Assembly (NCBI GenBank): GCA_009703975.1
Contig: WLFB01000036.1
Location: 1-8,770 of the forward strand
Reading direction: 5' to 3'
Source: Actinomycetota bacterium
Lineage (GTDB): Bacteria > Actinomycetota > Acidimicrobiia > Acidimicrobiales > Ilumatobacteraceae
DNA length: 8,770 nt
A program made the position numbers and the translations under genes. The notes beneath the pieces are model-generated. The model saw only the letters and a program-made list of their open reading frames with translations, was not told the origin of the DNA and made no database searches. Of this stretch, positions 1 through 5,781 are shown piece by piece. Numbering within the stretch: the stretch's first letter is position 1; the number at the start of each line of letters is the position of its first letter.

Positions 1-40
1 CACCAGTCGTTCCTGCATCTATGGCGATTACGACGCTCAT
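1..40 (-). CDS. FGGY-family carbohydrate kinase, probably glycerol kinase (N-terminal fragment)
   Basis: Only the first 13 codons lie in the window; the gene reads leftward from an ATG at 40 and leaves at base 1. The visible peptide is MSVVIAIDAGTTG. The hydrophobic strand followed by D-x-G-T-T is the N-terminal phosphate-1 (ATP-binding) loop of the FGGY kinases within the ASKHA fold, as in GlpK (AIDQGTTS). Glycerol kinase is the commonest protein with this opening, but xylulokinase-type relatives begin similarly, so substrate is not settled. It lies 43 bp downstream of the phosphatase gene in the same orientation and may be cotranscribed with it. No convincing Shine-Dalgarno sequence precedes the ATG. 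Family call is fairly good, substrate is a guess. Confidence 0.6.
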   Translation of the reverse strand, partial: MSVVIAIDAGTTG

Positions 41-83
41 GGTGTTATAAGTTACAAATAATTTGCTGCCGGCTCAACAGCAT

Positions 84-872
84 CTAATTACTTTCGCAAA
101 CCAAATCACTTAACGCTTCAAAAATTCTTGGGCATGCAATCATTATTTCGGCTGGGCTTGAAATGCCGCCATGAAAATCTCCACTGCGCGCGCCGGCCTC
201 GATTGCAATTAGTTCTGCCGCTGCGATATCCCAAGAATGCAGATTCTCTTCAAAATACGCATCAACTCTGCCGCAGGCAACGAAACATATATCAACGCTG
301 GCTGCCCCAAGCCGACGAATATCGCGCACTTTGTGAATAAAAGTTGAGACGCGCTTTGATTGAACCGTCCGATGTTCTGGCGAATAACTAAAGCCTGTGC
401 AGACCAATGCTTTCGAGATGTCTGTTATTTCGTTGCATCGAATTTGTTCGCCATTCAAAAATGCCCCGCCGCCACGAGTCGCTGAAAACATTTCGTCAAG
501 TGCAGGTATGTATACGACACCAACGAGTGGGCCCTTTTCATCGCTGATACCAATTGACACGCTCCAACTCGGTAAGGCATAAAGAAAGTTTGTCGTTCCA
601 TCAATTGGGTCGATGCACCATGTGTAATTGCTGTTGCCAGAGTGCGAGCCACCCTCTTCGCCAATGATTGAGTCGTCAGGTCGGCGAGAACGAATCTCGT
701 CGACGATGTACTTTTCTGTTGCCTTATCAAATTCGGTAACCATGTCGGTACTAGTTGTTTTAGTTTGAACGTCTTTCAGACCGGCACGACGACCTGCATA
801 CGCGCGCTTGCCGCCGGTCATTGCTAGTTCGGTGCAGATTTCAAGAAGACGTGTTGCCTCAGAGTTGCTCAT
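84..872 (-). CDS. Inositol monophosphatase family protein (SuhB/IMPase-like)
   Basis: A 262-aa soluble phosphatase of the Mg-dependent, lithium-sensitive IMPase family, which hydrolyses inositol monophosphates or related sugar phosphates; some actinobacterial members act as histidinol-phosphate phosphatase. All family signatures are visible: S-T-D-x-V-T-x-x-D around residues 41-49, the metal-binding G-E-E at 71-73, D-P-I-D-G-T-T at 88-94 (ligands D88 and D91), and W-D-I-A-A at 214-218 (D215). Length is normal for the family. The ATG at 872 overlaps the stop of the upstream small membrane protein as ATGA, so the two are probably translationally coupled. The FGGY kinase fragment follows 43 bp downstream on the same strand. 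Inositol-phosphate phosphatase activity would fit actinobacterial phosphatidylinositol lipids, but the sequence alone does not fix the substrate. Confidence 0.93.
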   Translation of the reverse strand: MSNSEATRLLEICTELAMTGGKRAYAGRRAGLKDVQTKTTSTDMVTEFDKATEKYIVDEIRSRRPDDSIIGEEGGSHSGNSNYTWCIDPIDGTTNFLYALPSWSVSIGISDEKGPLVGVVYIPALDEMFSATRGGGAFLNGEQIRCNEITDISKALVCTGFSYSPEHRTVQSKRVSTFIHKVRDIRRLGAASVDICFVACGRVDAYFEENLHSWDIAAAELIAIEAGARSGDFHGGISSPAEIMIACPRIFEALSDLVCESN

Positions 873-1144
873 TTGTGACCATCAAGTTCTCGCCATTCGC
901 CGACTGCTCGTAAAACAAGCACGACAACAACACTCATTCCGGCTGCGCTGATCACAGCACCAGAAATGAGGCCAATCGAGTTAGGCACATCACATGAGCC
1001 CTGACACTGCAAATCAATCAGCGAAAACCCGATTAATGCGCCTGCGAAACCAGCTATCAGAATCCCGATAAAGGCGACAACACGCGCGCCAACCGAAGGC
1101 AGTGCCGAAAGTGTGCGAGCGTCACGATTTTGTTTGGCAATCAT
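869..1144 (-). CDS. Small two-transmembrane protein, actinobacterial type
   Basis: A 91-aa protein of unknown function. Two hydrophobic helices are visible, at about residues 20-43 and 57-79. A short loop between them contains a cysteine pair (C47 and C51, CQGSC). Basic residues in the N-terminal 21 residues and at R79 suggest both ends are cytoplasmic and the Cys-containing loop is outside; a disulfide there is conceivable. The C-terminal LRAVGEWREL resembles the ending of small actinobacterial membrane proteins that I recall only as hypothetical. Its TGA overlaps the ATG of the phosphatase gene (ATGA). It is the first gene of the leftward unit. A TACGCT -10-like element ends 7 nt before its ATG, which fits a leaderless transcript. 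Confidence 0.72.
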   Translation of the reverse strand: MIAKQNRDARTLSALPSVGARVVAFIGILIAGFAGALIGFSLIDLQCQGSCDVPNSIGLISGAVISAAGMSVVVVLVLRAVGEWRELDGHK

Positions 1145-1151
1145 CCTTAGA

Positions 1152-1157
1152 AGCGTA
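1152..1157 (-). promoter_or_regulatory. Candidate -10 element, leaderless promoter of the leftward unit
   Basis: Read on the minus strand the hexamer is TACGCT (TAnnnT). It is followed by seven bases and then the ATG at 1144, so transcription would begin at or next to the start codon. No usable Shine-Dalgarno sequence is present (AAGG directly abuts the ATG). Leaderless mRNAs with TAnnnT at this distance are common in Actinobacteria. No clear -35 hexamer is visible. Confidence 0.4.
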
Positions 1158-1164
1158 GGTTCAT

Positions 1165-1176
1165 GAACTCAAGTTG
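1165..1176. promoter_or_regulatory. Candidate LexA (SOS) box upstream of dinB
   Basis: The sequence GAACtcaaGTTg matches seven of eight conserved positions of the Gram-positive/actinobacterial LexA half-sites GAAC-N4-GTTC. It lies between the two divergent starts, about 25 bp before dinB, a classical SOS gene. It overlaps a perfect 10-bp palindrome, GTTCATGAAC (1159-1168), which could itself be the protein-binding site. The outer flanking C and G of the full consensus are absent, and dinB is not LexA-controlled in all actinobacteria. Confidence 0.35.
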
Positions 1177-1187
1177 CGATGCATGGC

Positions 1188-1193
1188 TAGCGT
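1188..1193 (+). promoter_or_regulatory. Candidate -10 element, leaderless dinB promoter
   Basis: TAGCGT (TAnnnT) is followed by seven bases and then the GTG of dinB at 1201, which would put the transcription start on or next to the start codon. No Shine-Dalgarno sequence precedes dinB. The arrangement mirrors the minus-strand element at 1152-1157. Confidence 0.4.
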
Positions 1194-1200
1194 TTGATTT

Positions 1201-2484
1201 GTGAGTGCTCGCCAAAGTTCTGATTTCCGAACGATTTTGCATGTCGATATGGACATGTTTTATGTTGCAGTTGAATTACGCCGTAACCCGCATCTTGTTG
1301 GTAAGCCGGTCGTTGTCGGCAGCGATGGTTCACGCGGTGTTGTCGCTGCCGCGTCTTATGAAGCCCGAAGATTTGGTGTTTTTTCAGCGATGTCATCGTC
1401 GCAGGCAAAACGGCTTTGCCCACAAGCGATCTTTTTGCCCGGTGACCACGGTCATTATTCGGATGTCAGCGCTGAAGTATTTCAAGTCTTCAACGAGTTC
1501 ACACCGTTAGTTGAAGGATTGTCACTCGATGAAGCCTTCCTCGATGTTTCTGGTTCATTGCGACTGTTTGGTTCGGGTTCAACAATTGCTCACGAAGTCA
1601 GGCGCCGTGTTGTTGAAGTCACTCAACTAACTTGCAGCGTCGGCATTGCGCCAAATAAGTTTTTGGCAAAACTAGCCTCTGTTGTTGCAAAGCCAAAAGC
1701 GTCACGACAAGGCGTTGTTGCAGGTCATGGGGTCTACGAGGTCTTGCCGAATCGCGAACTTGAGTTTTTATATCCGCTTGGTGTCGACGCGCTCTGGGGG
1801 GTCGGGCCAGTGACGCTTAAAAAACTTCAAGGCCTCGGAATTAAAACAGTTGGAGATCTTGCAGTATTCGACTTAAAAGTTTTGATTGCGGTTCTAGGTG
1901 ATTCACAAGGGCGTCATCTGGCGATGCTCGCACAAGGTATTGATAATCGGGATGTTGAACCTGATCGTGATGCCAAATCAATTGGACACGAAGAGACTTT
2001 TTCGAGTGACATTACGCAATATGAGAATGCGCATGATCATCTTGTGAGGCTTGCAGATTCTGTGGCTACACGATGTCGTAATTCTGGTGTTGGTGCACGA
2101 ACGATTTCGCTGAAAATTAAATATGCAGACTTTCAGCTGGTGACAAGATCTTGCAGCGTCGAAATGCCGATCTCGACGGCTCCTGCGATGGTTCGATTGC
2201 TTGAGCCGTTGTTGCGAAGTATTGACTTGAAAGCTGGTATTCGATTGTTGGGTGTTAGTGCGAGAAATCTTGTTGCCCCTGAACAACAAATGAGTTTGTT
2301 CGACATGTCTTCGGGCGATGAATCTGCGAATAATCTAGACACGGCCTGGAGCACCACCACATCGGCAATCGACGAGATTCGCGATCGGTTCGGTGATTCA
2401 GCAATAAAACCTGCCAGCACACTTGGTCAAGAGCGTGACCCAAGTTCTTCAAAGTGGGGCCCTAGCGACCCTAAATCGCAATAA
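1201..2484 (+). CDS. dinB: DNA polymerase IV (Y-family translesion polymerase)
   Basis: A 427-aa Y-family error-prone polymerase that copies past damaged bases. The palm opens with HVDMDMFY (D16 and D18, with Y21 at the steric-gate position that excludes ribonucleotides). S-Y-E-A-R-x-F-G-V follows at 52-60 and the second catalytic block S-L-D-E-A-F-L-D at 108-115 (D110 and E111). C-S-V-G-I-A-x-N-K is at 145-153, a helix-hairpin-helix thumb at about 197-220, and the little-finger domain at about 258-355. QMSLF (363-367) is a good beta-clamp-binding motif; about 60 residues follow it, including I-D-E-I-R-D-R-F-G, a tail also seen in other actinobacterial DinB proteins. The GTG start is supported by alignment of the DMD block and by the leaderless -10 just upstream. 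A possible LexA box precedes it. DUF3040 follows 66 bp downstream. Confidence 0.96.
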   Translation: MSARQSSDFRTILHVDMDMFYVAVELRRNPHLVGKPVVVGSDGSRGVVAAASYEARRFGVFSAMSSSQAKRLCPQAIFLPGDHGHYSDVSAEVFQVFNEFTPLVEGLSLDEAFLDVSGSLRLFGSGSTIAHEVRRRVVEVTQLTCSVGIAPNKFLAKLASVVAKPKASRQGVVAGHGVYEVLPNRELEFLYPLGVDALWGVGPVTLKKLQGLGIKTVGDLAVFDLKVLIAVLGDSQGRHLAMLAQGIDNRDVEPDRDAKSIGHEETFSSDITQYENAHDHLVRLADSVATRCRNSGVGARTISLKIKYADFQLVTRSCSVEMPISTAPAMVRLLEPLLRSIDLKAGIRLLGVSARNLVAPEQQMSLFDMSSGDESANNLDTAWSTTTSAIDEIRDRFGDSAIKPASTLGQERDPSSSKWGPSDPKSQ

Positions 2485-2492
2485 ACCCCACC

Positions 2493-2498
2493 TACAAT
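2493..2498 (+). promoter_or_regulatory. Weak candidate -10 box upstream of the DUF3040 gene
   Basis: TACAAT lies just after the dinB stop, in the 66-bp gap before the DUF3040 start. Transcription from it would leave a leader of about 45 nt containing the GGAGG ribosome site. No recognisable -35 element is present, so this is only a possibility; read-through from dinB is equally likely. Confidence 0.25.
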
Positions 2499-2541
2499 CG
2501 GGGTGGAGATTTAAATTACAAACGAATTGCAACGCGACAGT

Positions 2542-2547
2542 GGAGGT
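2542..2547 (+). promoter_or_regulatory. Shine-Dalgarno site fixing the DUF3040 start
   Basis: GGAGGT lies four bases before the GTG at 2551 and inside the longer reading frame that could begin with TTG at 2527. It therefore argues for the GTG as the real start, giving the expected family N terminus MPLSDNE. Confidence 0.75.
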
Positions 2548-2550
2548 CAT

Positions 2551-2904
2551 GTGCCGTTATCTGACAACGAAAAACAAATTCTTGCGCAAATTGAGCACGA
2601 TCTTAAAGAAGATGAGAAATTCGCTCAAGCCGTTTCTTCTAAAGGTCTGTATCGACATTCGGCTCGCACCGCATGGTGGGCAGGTATCGGCATTGTCGTC
2701 TCAATGGTTTTGACAATCCTTGGTTTGCAAGTTCATTTCGCTCTGGCGTTTGTCGGCTTTCTAGCAATGCTTGCGTGTGCATTAATCATCGAGCGTCAAT
2801 TGCGTGCGATGTCAAAAGTTGGTCTGGCTGATGTCACTGAATCTTTGCGAGCATCTCGCGTAAATGCACAACGCATGCGCGAAAAGTTTACGCGCGAGCG
2901 CTAA
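2551..2904 (+). CDS. DUF3040 family membrane protein
   Basis: A 117-aa protein of the actinobacterial DUF3040 family; function unknown. It opens with the family signature P-L-S-x-x-E-K-x-I-L-x-x-I-E-x-x-L at residues 2-18, followed by E-D-x-K-F-A (20-25). Two hydrophobic helices follow at about 41-60 and 62-80, then a charged, probably helical C-terminal tail rich in Arg (82-117). Both ends are probably cytoplasmic. The GTG at 2551 is preferred over an upstream TTG because of GGAGGT four bases before it and the family N terminus. In many actinobacteria a DUF3040 gene lies close to mraZ and dinB, as known for Mycobacterium near Rv2169c; here it sits next to dinB but about 4 kb from mraZ. The ROK kinase starts 12 bp after its stop, so the two are likely cotranscribed. 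Confidence 0.88.
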   Translation: MPLSDNEKQILAQIEHDLKEDEKFAQAVSSKGLYRHSARTAWWAGIGIVVSMVLTILGLQVHFALAFVGFLAMLACALIIERQLRAMSKVGLADVTESLRASRVNAQRMREKFTRER

Positions 2905-2916
2905 AGATATTTTCGG

Positions 2917-3777
2917 GTGACTTCGCGCGGTTATTTCGCAGTCGACATCGGTGGTACGAAACTCTCAGTCGGTGTTGTTTCGCTAACGGGTGAAGTTTTA
3001 TCGCACGGGCGCGCCGTCACGCCACAGACAAATGTATGGCAAGCGTTAAGTGACTTAATTAAATCGCAACTCGCTTTGACTGATGTTGAACTTGTCGGTT
3101 GTGGGGTCGGATGTGGCGGACCGATGAGCCCGGATGGTGAATTAGTTTCAACATTGCATATTTCTGAGTGGCGCGATTTTCCGTTGCGTTCAAAATTGCA
3201 AGAAGTCACGCAGATGCCCGTTTATATTGATAATGATGCGAAAGCACTTGTGCAAGGCGAAGTTTGGTGCGGTGCCGTAGCCGGTCAAACTGATGTCATT
3301 GGCATGGTCGTATCAACCGGTGTTGGTGGTGGAATCATTTCGGGCGGAAAGGTACTTAACGGTCGAATTGGAAATGCGGGTCACATCGGTCATGTGATTG
3401 TTGAACCAGAAGGTCGGTTATGTGCGTGTGGATCGTTCGGTTGTCTTGAGGCGCACGCATCTGGTCGATCAATCGAAGCGATCACTGGCAAACCAGCAGC
3501 TGAGGCGAGTCTTGATGTAATTCAAAATACGGGTCGACTTGTGGCGCGCGCACTCACAAGCGTTGGCGCGATTATTGATTTGCGTAGTGCGGTAATTGCT
3601 GGTTCTGTTGCTCTCGGTTTCGGCGACCCATTTTTTGAGGCGGTGCAAAACGAGTTAAATCGCACAGCCAAAATTGCATTTATTCGTGACTTCACTGTTT
3701 ATAGGGCTGGACTCGGTCAGCTGTCGCCGCTCGTTGGGGCCGCAGCAGTAGCTCGCAATCTAGGATGTGATTCATGA
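2917..3777 (+). CDS. ROK family sugar kinase (glucokinase-like)
   Basis: A 286-aa cytoplasmic kinase of the ROK family that would phosphorylate a hexose or amino-sugar with ATP. D-I-G-G-T-K (10-15) is the phosphate-binding loop. I-D-N-D-A (104-108) carries the predicted catalytic base D107 next to N106. S-T-G-V-G-G-G (133-139) is the second phosphate loop. The zinc module is intact: H159 plus C169, C171 and C176 in LCACGSFGCLE, with E178 as the last sugar contact. The usual G-E-I-G-H motif reads G-H-I-G-H here, so the first sugar-contacting Glu is His156. No N-terminal DNA-binding domain is present, so it is a kinase rather than a ROK repressor. It starts with GTG at 2917, without a good ribosome site, and its stop overlaps the next ATG (ATGA). 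Glucose is the default substrate guess. Confidence 0.92.
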   Translation: MTSRGYFAVDIGGTKLSVGVVSLTGEVLSHGRAVTPQTNVWQALSDLIKSQLALTDVELVGCGVGCGGPMSPDGELVSTLHISEWRDFPLRSKLQEVTQMPVYIDNDAKALVQGEVWCGAVAGQTDVIGMVVSTGVGGGIISGGKVLNGRIGNAGHIGHVIVEPEGRLCACGSFGCLEAHASGRSIEAITGKPAAEASLDVIQNTGRLVARALTSVGAIIDLRSAVIAGSVALGFGDPFFEAVQNELNRTAKIAFIRDFTVYRAGLGQLSPLVGAAAVARNLGCDS

Positions 3778-4994
3778 AACCCGTCTACGAGCCTCAGGCC
3801 GAAGAATACCGCGAAAAAGTTCAAGCATTTTTGGCCGAGAAACTTCCCGCAACTTGGAAGGGCATCGGTTCGCTTGAAGGCAAAGCGGCAGAAGAATTTA
3901 TGTATCAGTGGCGACAAGTATTGGCATCGAGCCCTTACCTTGCACCAGGTTGGCCCGTTGAATACGGCGGTGGCGGACTCTCGGCGTTAGAGCAAGTAAT
4001 CGTTGCCGAAGAATTTGCTCGTGCTGGTGTGCCAACAGGGTCGTTCAATGATGTATTTGGTATTCAAATGCTTGGCAATACTTTGTTGATCTGGGGCACC
4101 GAAGAACAAAAAAGACACTACTTACCTCGAATTATCTCGGGCCAAGATCTTTGGTGTCAGGGATACAGCGAACCAAATGCAGGATCAGATCTCGGAAACG
4201 TCGCGCTCAAGGCAACACTTGATGGCGATCAATTTCTTTTAAATGGTCAAAAAATTTGGACTTCATCTGGTCAACATGCGACACATATTTTTACGCTTGC
4301 TCGCACCAACCCTGACGCCCCGAAGCACAAAGGCATCTCATTTTTATTAGTTGACATGCGTCAGCCAGGAGTTGAAGTTCGCCCGATCAAGATGATCTCA
4401 GGTGAGAGCGAGTTCAATGAAGTTTTCTATACCGATGCCGTTTGTCCAAAGGAAAATGTAATCGGTGGGTTGAATAACGGTTGGGCAGTGGCGATGTCAC
4501 TACTGGGCTATGAGCGCGGTGAGGCGGCGGCAACATTGTCAATTCGTTTTCAAGATGAATTTGATCGACTTCTCGCGCTTGCTCAAGAACGAGGTGTTGC
4601 AAGTGACCCAAGAATTCGTCAACGTTTAAGCGAATGCTACGGCCGAGTTCAAATTATGAAGTATTTGGGTTTGCGCACGCTCACAAAGTTTGTTGCCGGT
4701 CATCATCCAGGGCCAGATGGCGCAATATCAAAGTTGTATTGGAGCGAGTATCACAAGATTGTTACTGAACTAGCGATGGATATTCTCGGCGCAGACGGTC
4801 TTGTGCCAGTTGGACGCAAACCGATCTCATCGTTTCAGACTGACGATGGTGGCGCGGCGAATAGTTCGATGAGTTGGGCGATGACATTTTTGAATGCGCG
4901 TGCAGGAACGATTTATGCCGGATCTTCACAGGTTCAGCGCAACATCATCGGCGAGATGGTGCTTGGATTACCTAAAGAACCCAAACCCAACTAA
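3774..4994 (+). CDS. Acyl-CoA dehydrogenase, FadE type
   Basis: A 406-aa flavoprotein of the acyl-CoA dehydrogenase family, which introduces the alpha-beta double bond into acyl-CoA and passes electrons to ETF. The N-terminal helical domain occupies about 1-120. The FAD/substrate motif W-C-Q-G-Y-S-E-P-N-A-G-S-D-L is at 127-140 and N-G-Q-K-I-W-T-S at 157-164 in the middle beta domain. The C-terminal helical domain ends with S-S-Q-V-Q-R-N-I-I (384-392) and V-L-G-L-P. The Glu in the YEGT motif of MCAD-type enzymes is Ala here (YAGSS, 381-385), but E247 in Y-E-R-G sits at the helix position used by IVD-, LCAD- and FadE-type enzymes. It is therefore probably active on branched, long or ring-bearing acyl-CoAs; the exact substrate is not readable. 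An AGGA site and the ATGA overlap couple it to the ROK kinase, an unusual pairing. Confidence 0.94.
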   Translation: MKPVYEPQAEEYREKVQAFLAEKLPATWKGIGSLEGKAAEEFMYQWRQVLASSPYLAPGWPVEYGGGGLSALEQVIVAEEFARAGVPTGSFNDVFGIQMLGNTLLIWGTEEQKRHYLPRIISGQDLWCQGYSEPNAGSDLGNVALKATLDGDQFLLNGQKIWTSSGQHATHIFTLARTNPDAPKHKGISFLLVDMRQPGVEVRPIKMISGESEFNEVFYTDAVCPKENVIGGLNNGWAVAMSLLGYERGEAAATLSIRFQDEFDRLLALAQERGVASDPRIRQRLSECYGRVQIMKYLGLRTLTKFVAGHHPGPDGAISKLYWSEYHKIVTELAMDILGADGLVPVGRKPISSFQTDDGGAANSSMSWAMTFLNARAGTIYAGSSQVQRNIIGEMVLGLPKEPKPN

Positions 4995-4997
4995 CTC

Positions 4998-5255
4998 ATG
5001 AAAGTCATGTCGGGCACGCGGTCAGGTGCGTCGATTTTTATTGCAGTTCTTTGTCGGCCTAGTTTGTGGATTACAGCGCTAACCCAAGTGTCTCGTTTAA
5101 CCCCAAGACGATGGTGGGCTCGAGCGCCGTTTTTGCCAGTGCCGACACGTGAATATATTCGTTTTCGAGTCTTGACTCAATATGGCGAGCGCGGTCACGA
5201 ATTATTAGCAGCAGATGTTTTGAGTTATTTGCGTTGGCTGAAAGATTTGCGATGA
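4998..5255 (+). CDS. Small conserved protein of unknown function upstream of HNH gene
   Basis: An 85-aa basic protein that I cannot assign to a named family. It has no clear membrane helix or signal peptide. Visible landmarks are R-P-S-L-W (20-24), a W-W-A-R-A-P-F-L-P-V-P stretch (39-49), Y-I-R-F-R (53-57) and an amphipathic C-terminal end, Y-L-R-W-L-K-D-L-R. I recall similar short proteins rich in RPSLW and PFLP in actinobacteria, always hypothetical. It starts 3 bp after the acyl-CoA dehydrogenase stop and its TGA overlaps the HNH start (ATGA), which argues that it is a real translated gene. An internal ATG at 5007 is an alternative start; neither has a good ribosome site. Confidence 0.7.
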   Translation: MKVMSGTRSGASIFIAVLCRPSLWITALTQVSRLTPRRWWARAPFLPVPTREYIRFRVLTQYGERGHELLAADVLSYLRWLKDLR

Positions 5256-5749
5256 GAAGTGCATTGGTACTCAACGCGACTTTCGAACCGCTCTCAATTG
5301 TTCCTGCGCGGCGCGCAATTTGCCTAGTGCTCTCGGACAAAGCCGAAATAGTTGAAGACGACGGAACACAAGTTCATGCTGAAACTTTTGTAATGCCAGG
5401 ACCATTGGTTATTCGATTGCGCTATGTCGTAAAAGTGCCATATCATCGGCGCACTGCAATGTCTAGGCGGGCAATATTTGCGCGAGATAATCATTGCTGT
5501 CAATATTGTGGCGCATTCGCTGACAGCATCGATCATGTTATGCCGCGGTCTCGAGGCGGTAAGCACGTCTGGGAGAATGTCACCGCAGCGTGTCGAGGTT
5601 GCAATCTAAAAAAACGAGACCGGACTCCTGATGAAGCAGGAATGTTGCTGGCAAATAAACCGCACACACCGCGAGAACTTGCGTGGATAACCGTGTCAGT
5701 GGACAGAATCCCTGAAGCATGGAAACAGTATCTCGCATACGCATCATAA
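5252..5749 (+). CDS. HNH endonuclease domain protein
   Basis: A 165-aa protein with a C-terminal HNH (beta-beta-alpha metal) nuclease domain. The N-terminal ~70 residues start with S-A-L-V-L-N-A-T-F-E-P-L, typical of the widespread housekeeping HNH proteins of actinobacteria and cyanobacteria, whose role is unknown. In the HNH part, C83-x2-C86 and C114-x2-C117 form the structural zinc site, and D94-H95 begins the nuclease motif with the general-base His. P-R-S-R-G-G (98-103) and N109 (E-N-V-T) follow, with N118 closing the module. All key residues are present. The ATG at 5252 overlaps the preceding stop; an in-frame TTG at 5234 is less likely because it lies inside the upstream gene and the family normally begins near S-A-L-V-L-N. 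There are no toxin, homing or phage features around it, so I read it as a chromosomal repair or RNA/DNA-processing type protein. Confidence 0.9.
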   Translation: MRSALVLNATFEPLSIVPARRAICLVLSDKAEIVEDDGTQVHAETFVMPGPLVIRLRYVVKVPYHRRTAMSRRAIFARDNHCCQYCGAFADSIDHVMPRSRGGKHVWENVTAACRGCNLKKRDRTPDEAGMLLANKPHTPRELAWITVSVDRIPEAWKQYLAYAS

Positions 5750-5770
5750 AGTTTTTAAAGAAACTTTTTT
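5748..5770 (+). terminator. Weak AT-only hairpin with T-run after the HNH gene
   Basis: AAAGTTT (5748-5754) and AAACTTT (5761-5767) form a 7-bp stem with a 6-nt loop, followed by further T residues to 5770. The stem has only one G-C pair and begins inside the HNH stop codon, so termination would be weak or absent. It is the only separator between the HNH gene and the lipoate-ligase-like gene. Confidence 0.3.
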
Positions 5771-5781
5771 GAAATTCTCTG

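Noticed and set aside
41..83. Possible terminator between the phosphatase and the FGGY kinase (TGCTG with CAGCA on the minus strand)
   Set aside because: Only 5 bp with a 9-nt loop and no continuous T-run; the short gap favours cotranscription.
455..730. Minus-strand open frame overlapping the phosphatase gene, and other long antisense frames such as 1978-2289, 2133-2420, 7824-8111 and 5324-5566
   Set aside because: All lie inside well-supported genes in another frame, lack ribosome sites and recognisable motifs, and are read as by-products of coding bias.
2486..2507. Short G/C complementarity after dinB (CCCC with GGGG, or CCACC with GGTGG) as a terminator
   Set aside because: The stem is only 4-5 bp and is not followed by a clear T-run; a TACAAT sequence lies in its loop, so it is more likely chance or part of a promoter.
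2527..2550. Longer DUF3040 start at TTG
   Set aside because: GGAGGT lies within that extension, and the family begins with P-L-S right after the GTG at 2551.
4914..4928. Missing catalytic Glu in the acyl-CoA dehydrogenase (YAGSS in place of YEGTS)
   Set aside because: FadE, IVD and LCAD types use a Glu on another helix, and E247 in Y-E-R-G occupies that place, so the enzyme is probably active.
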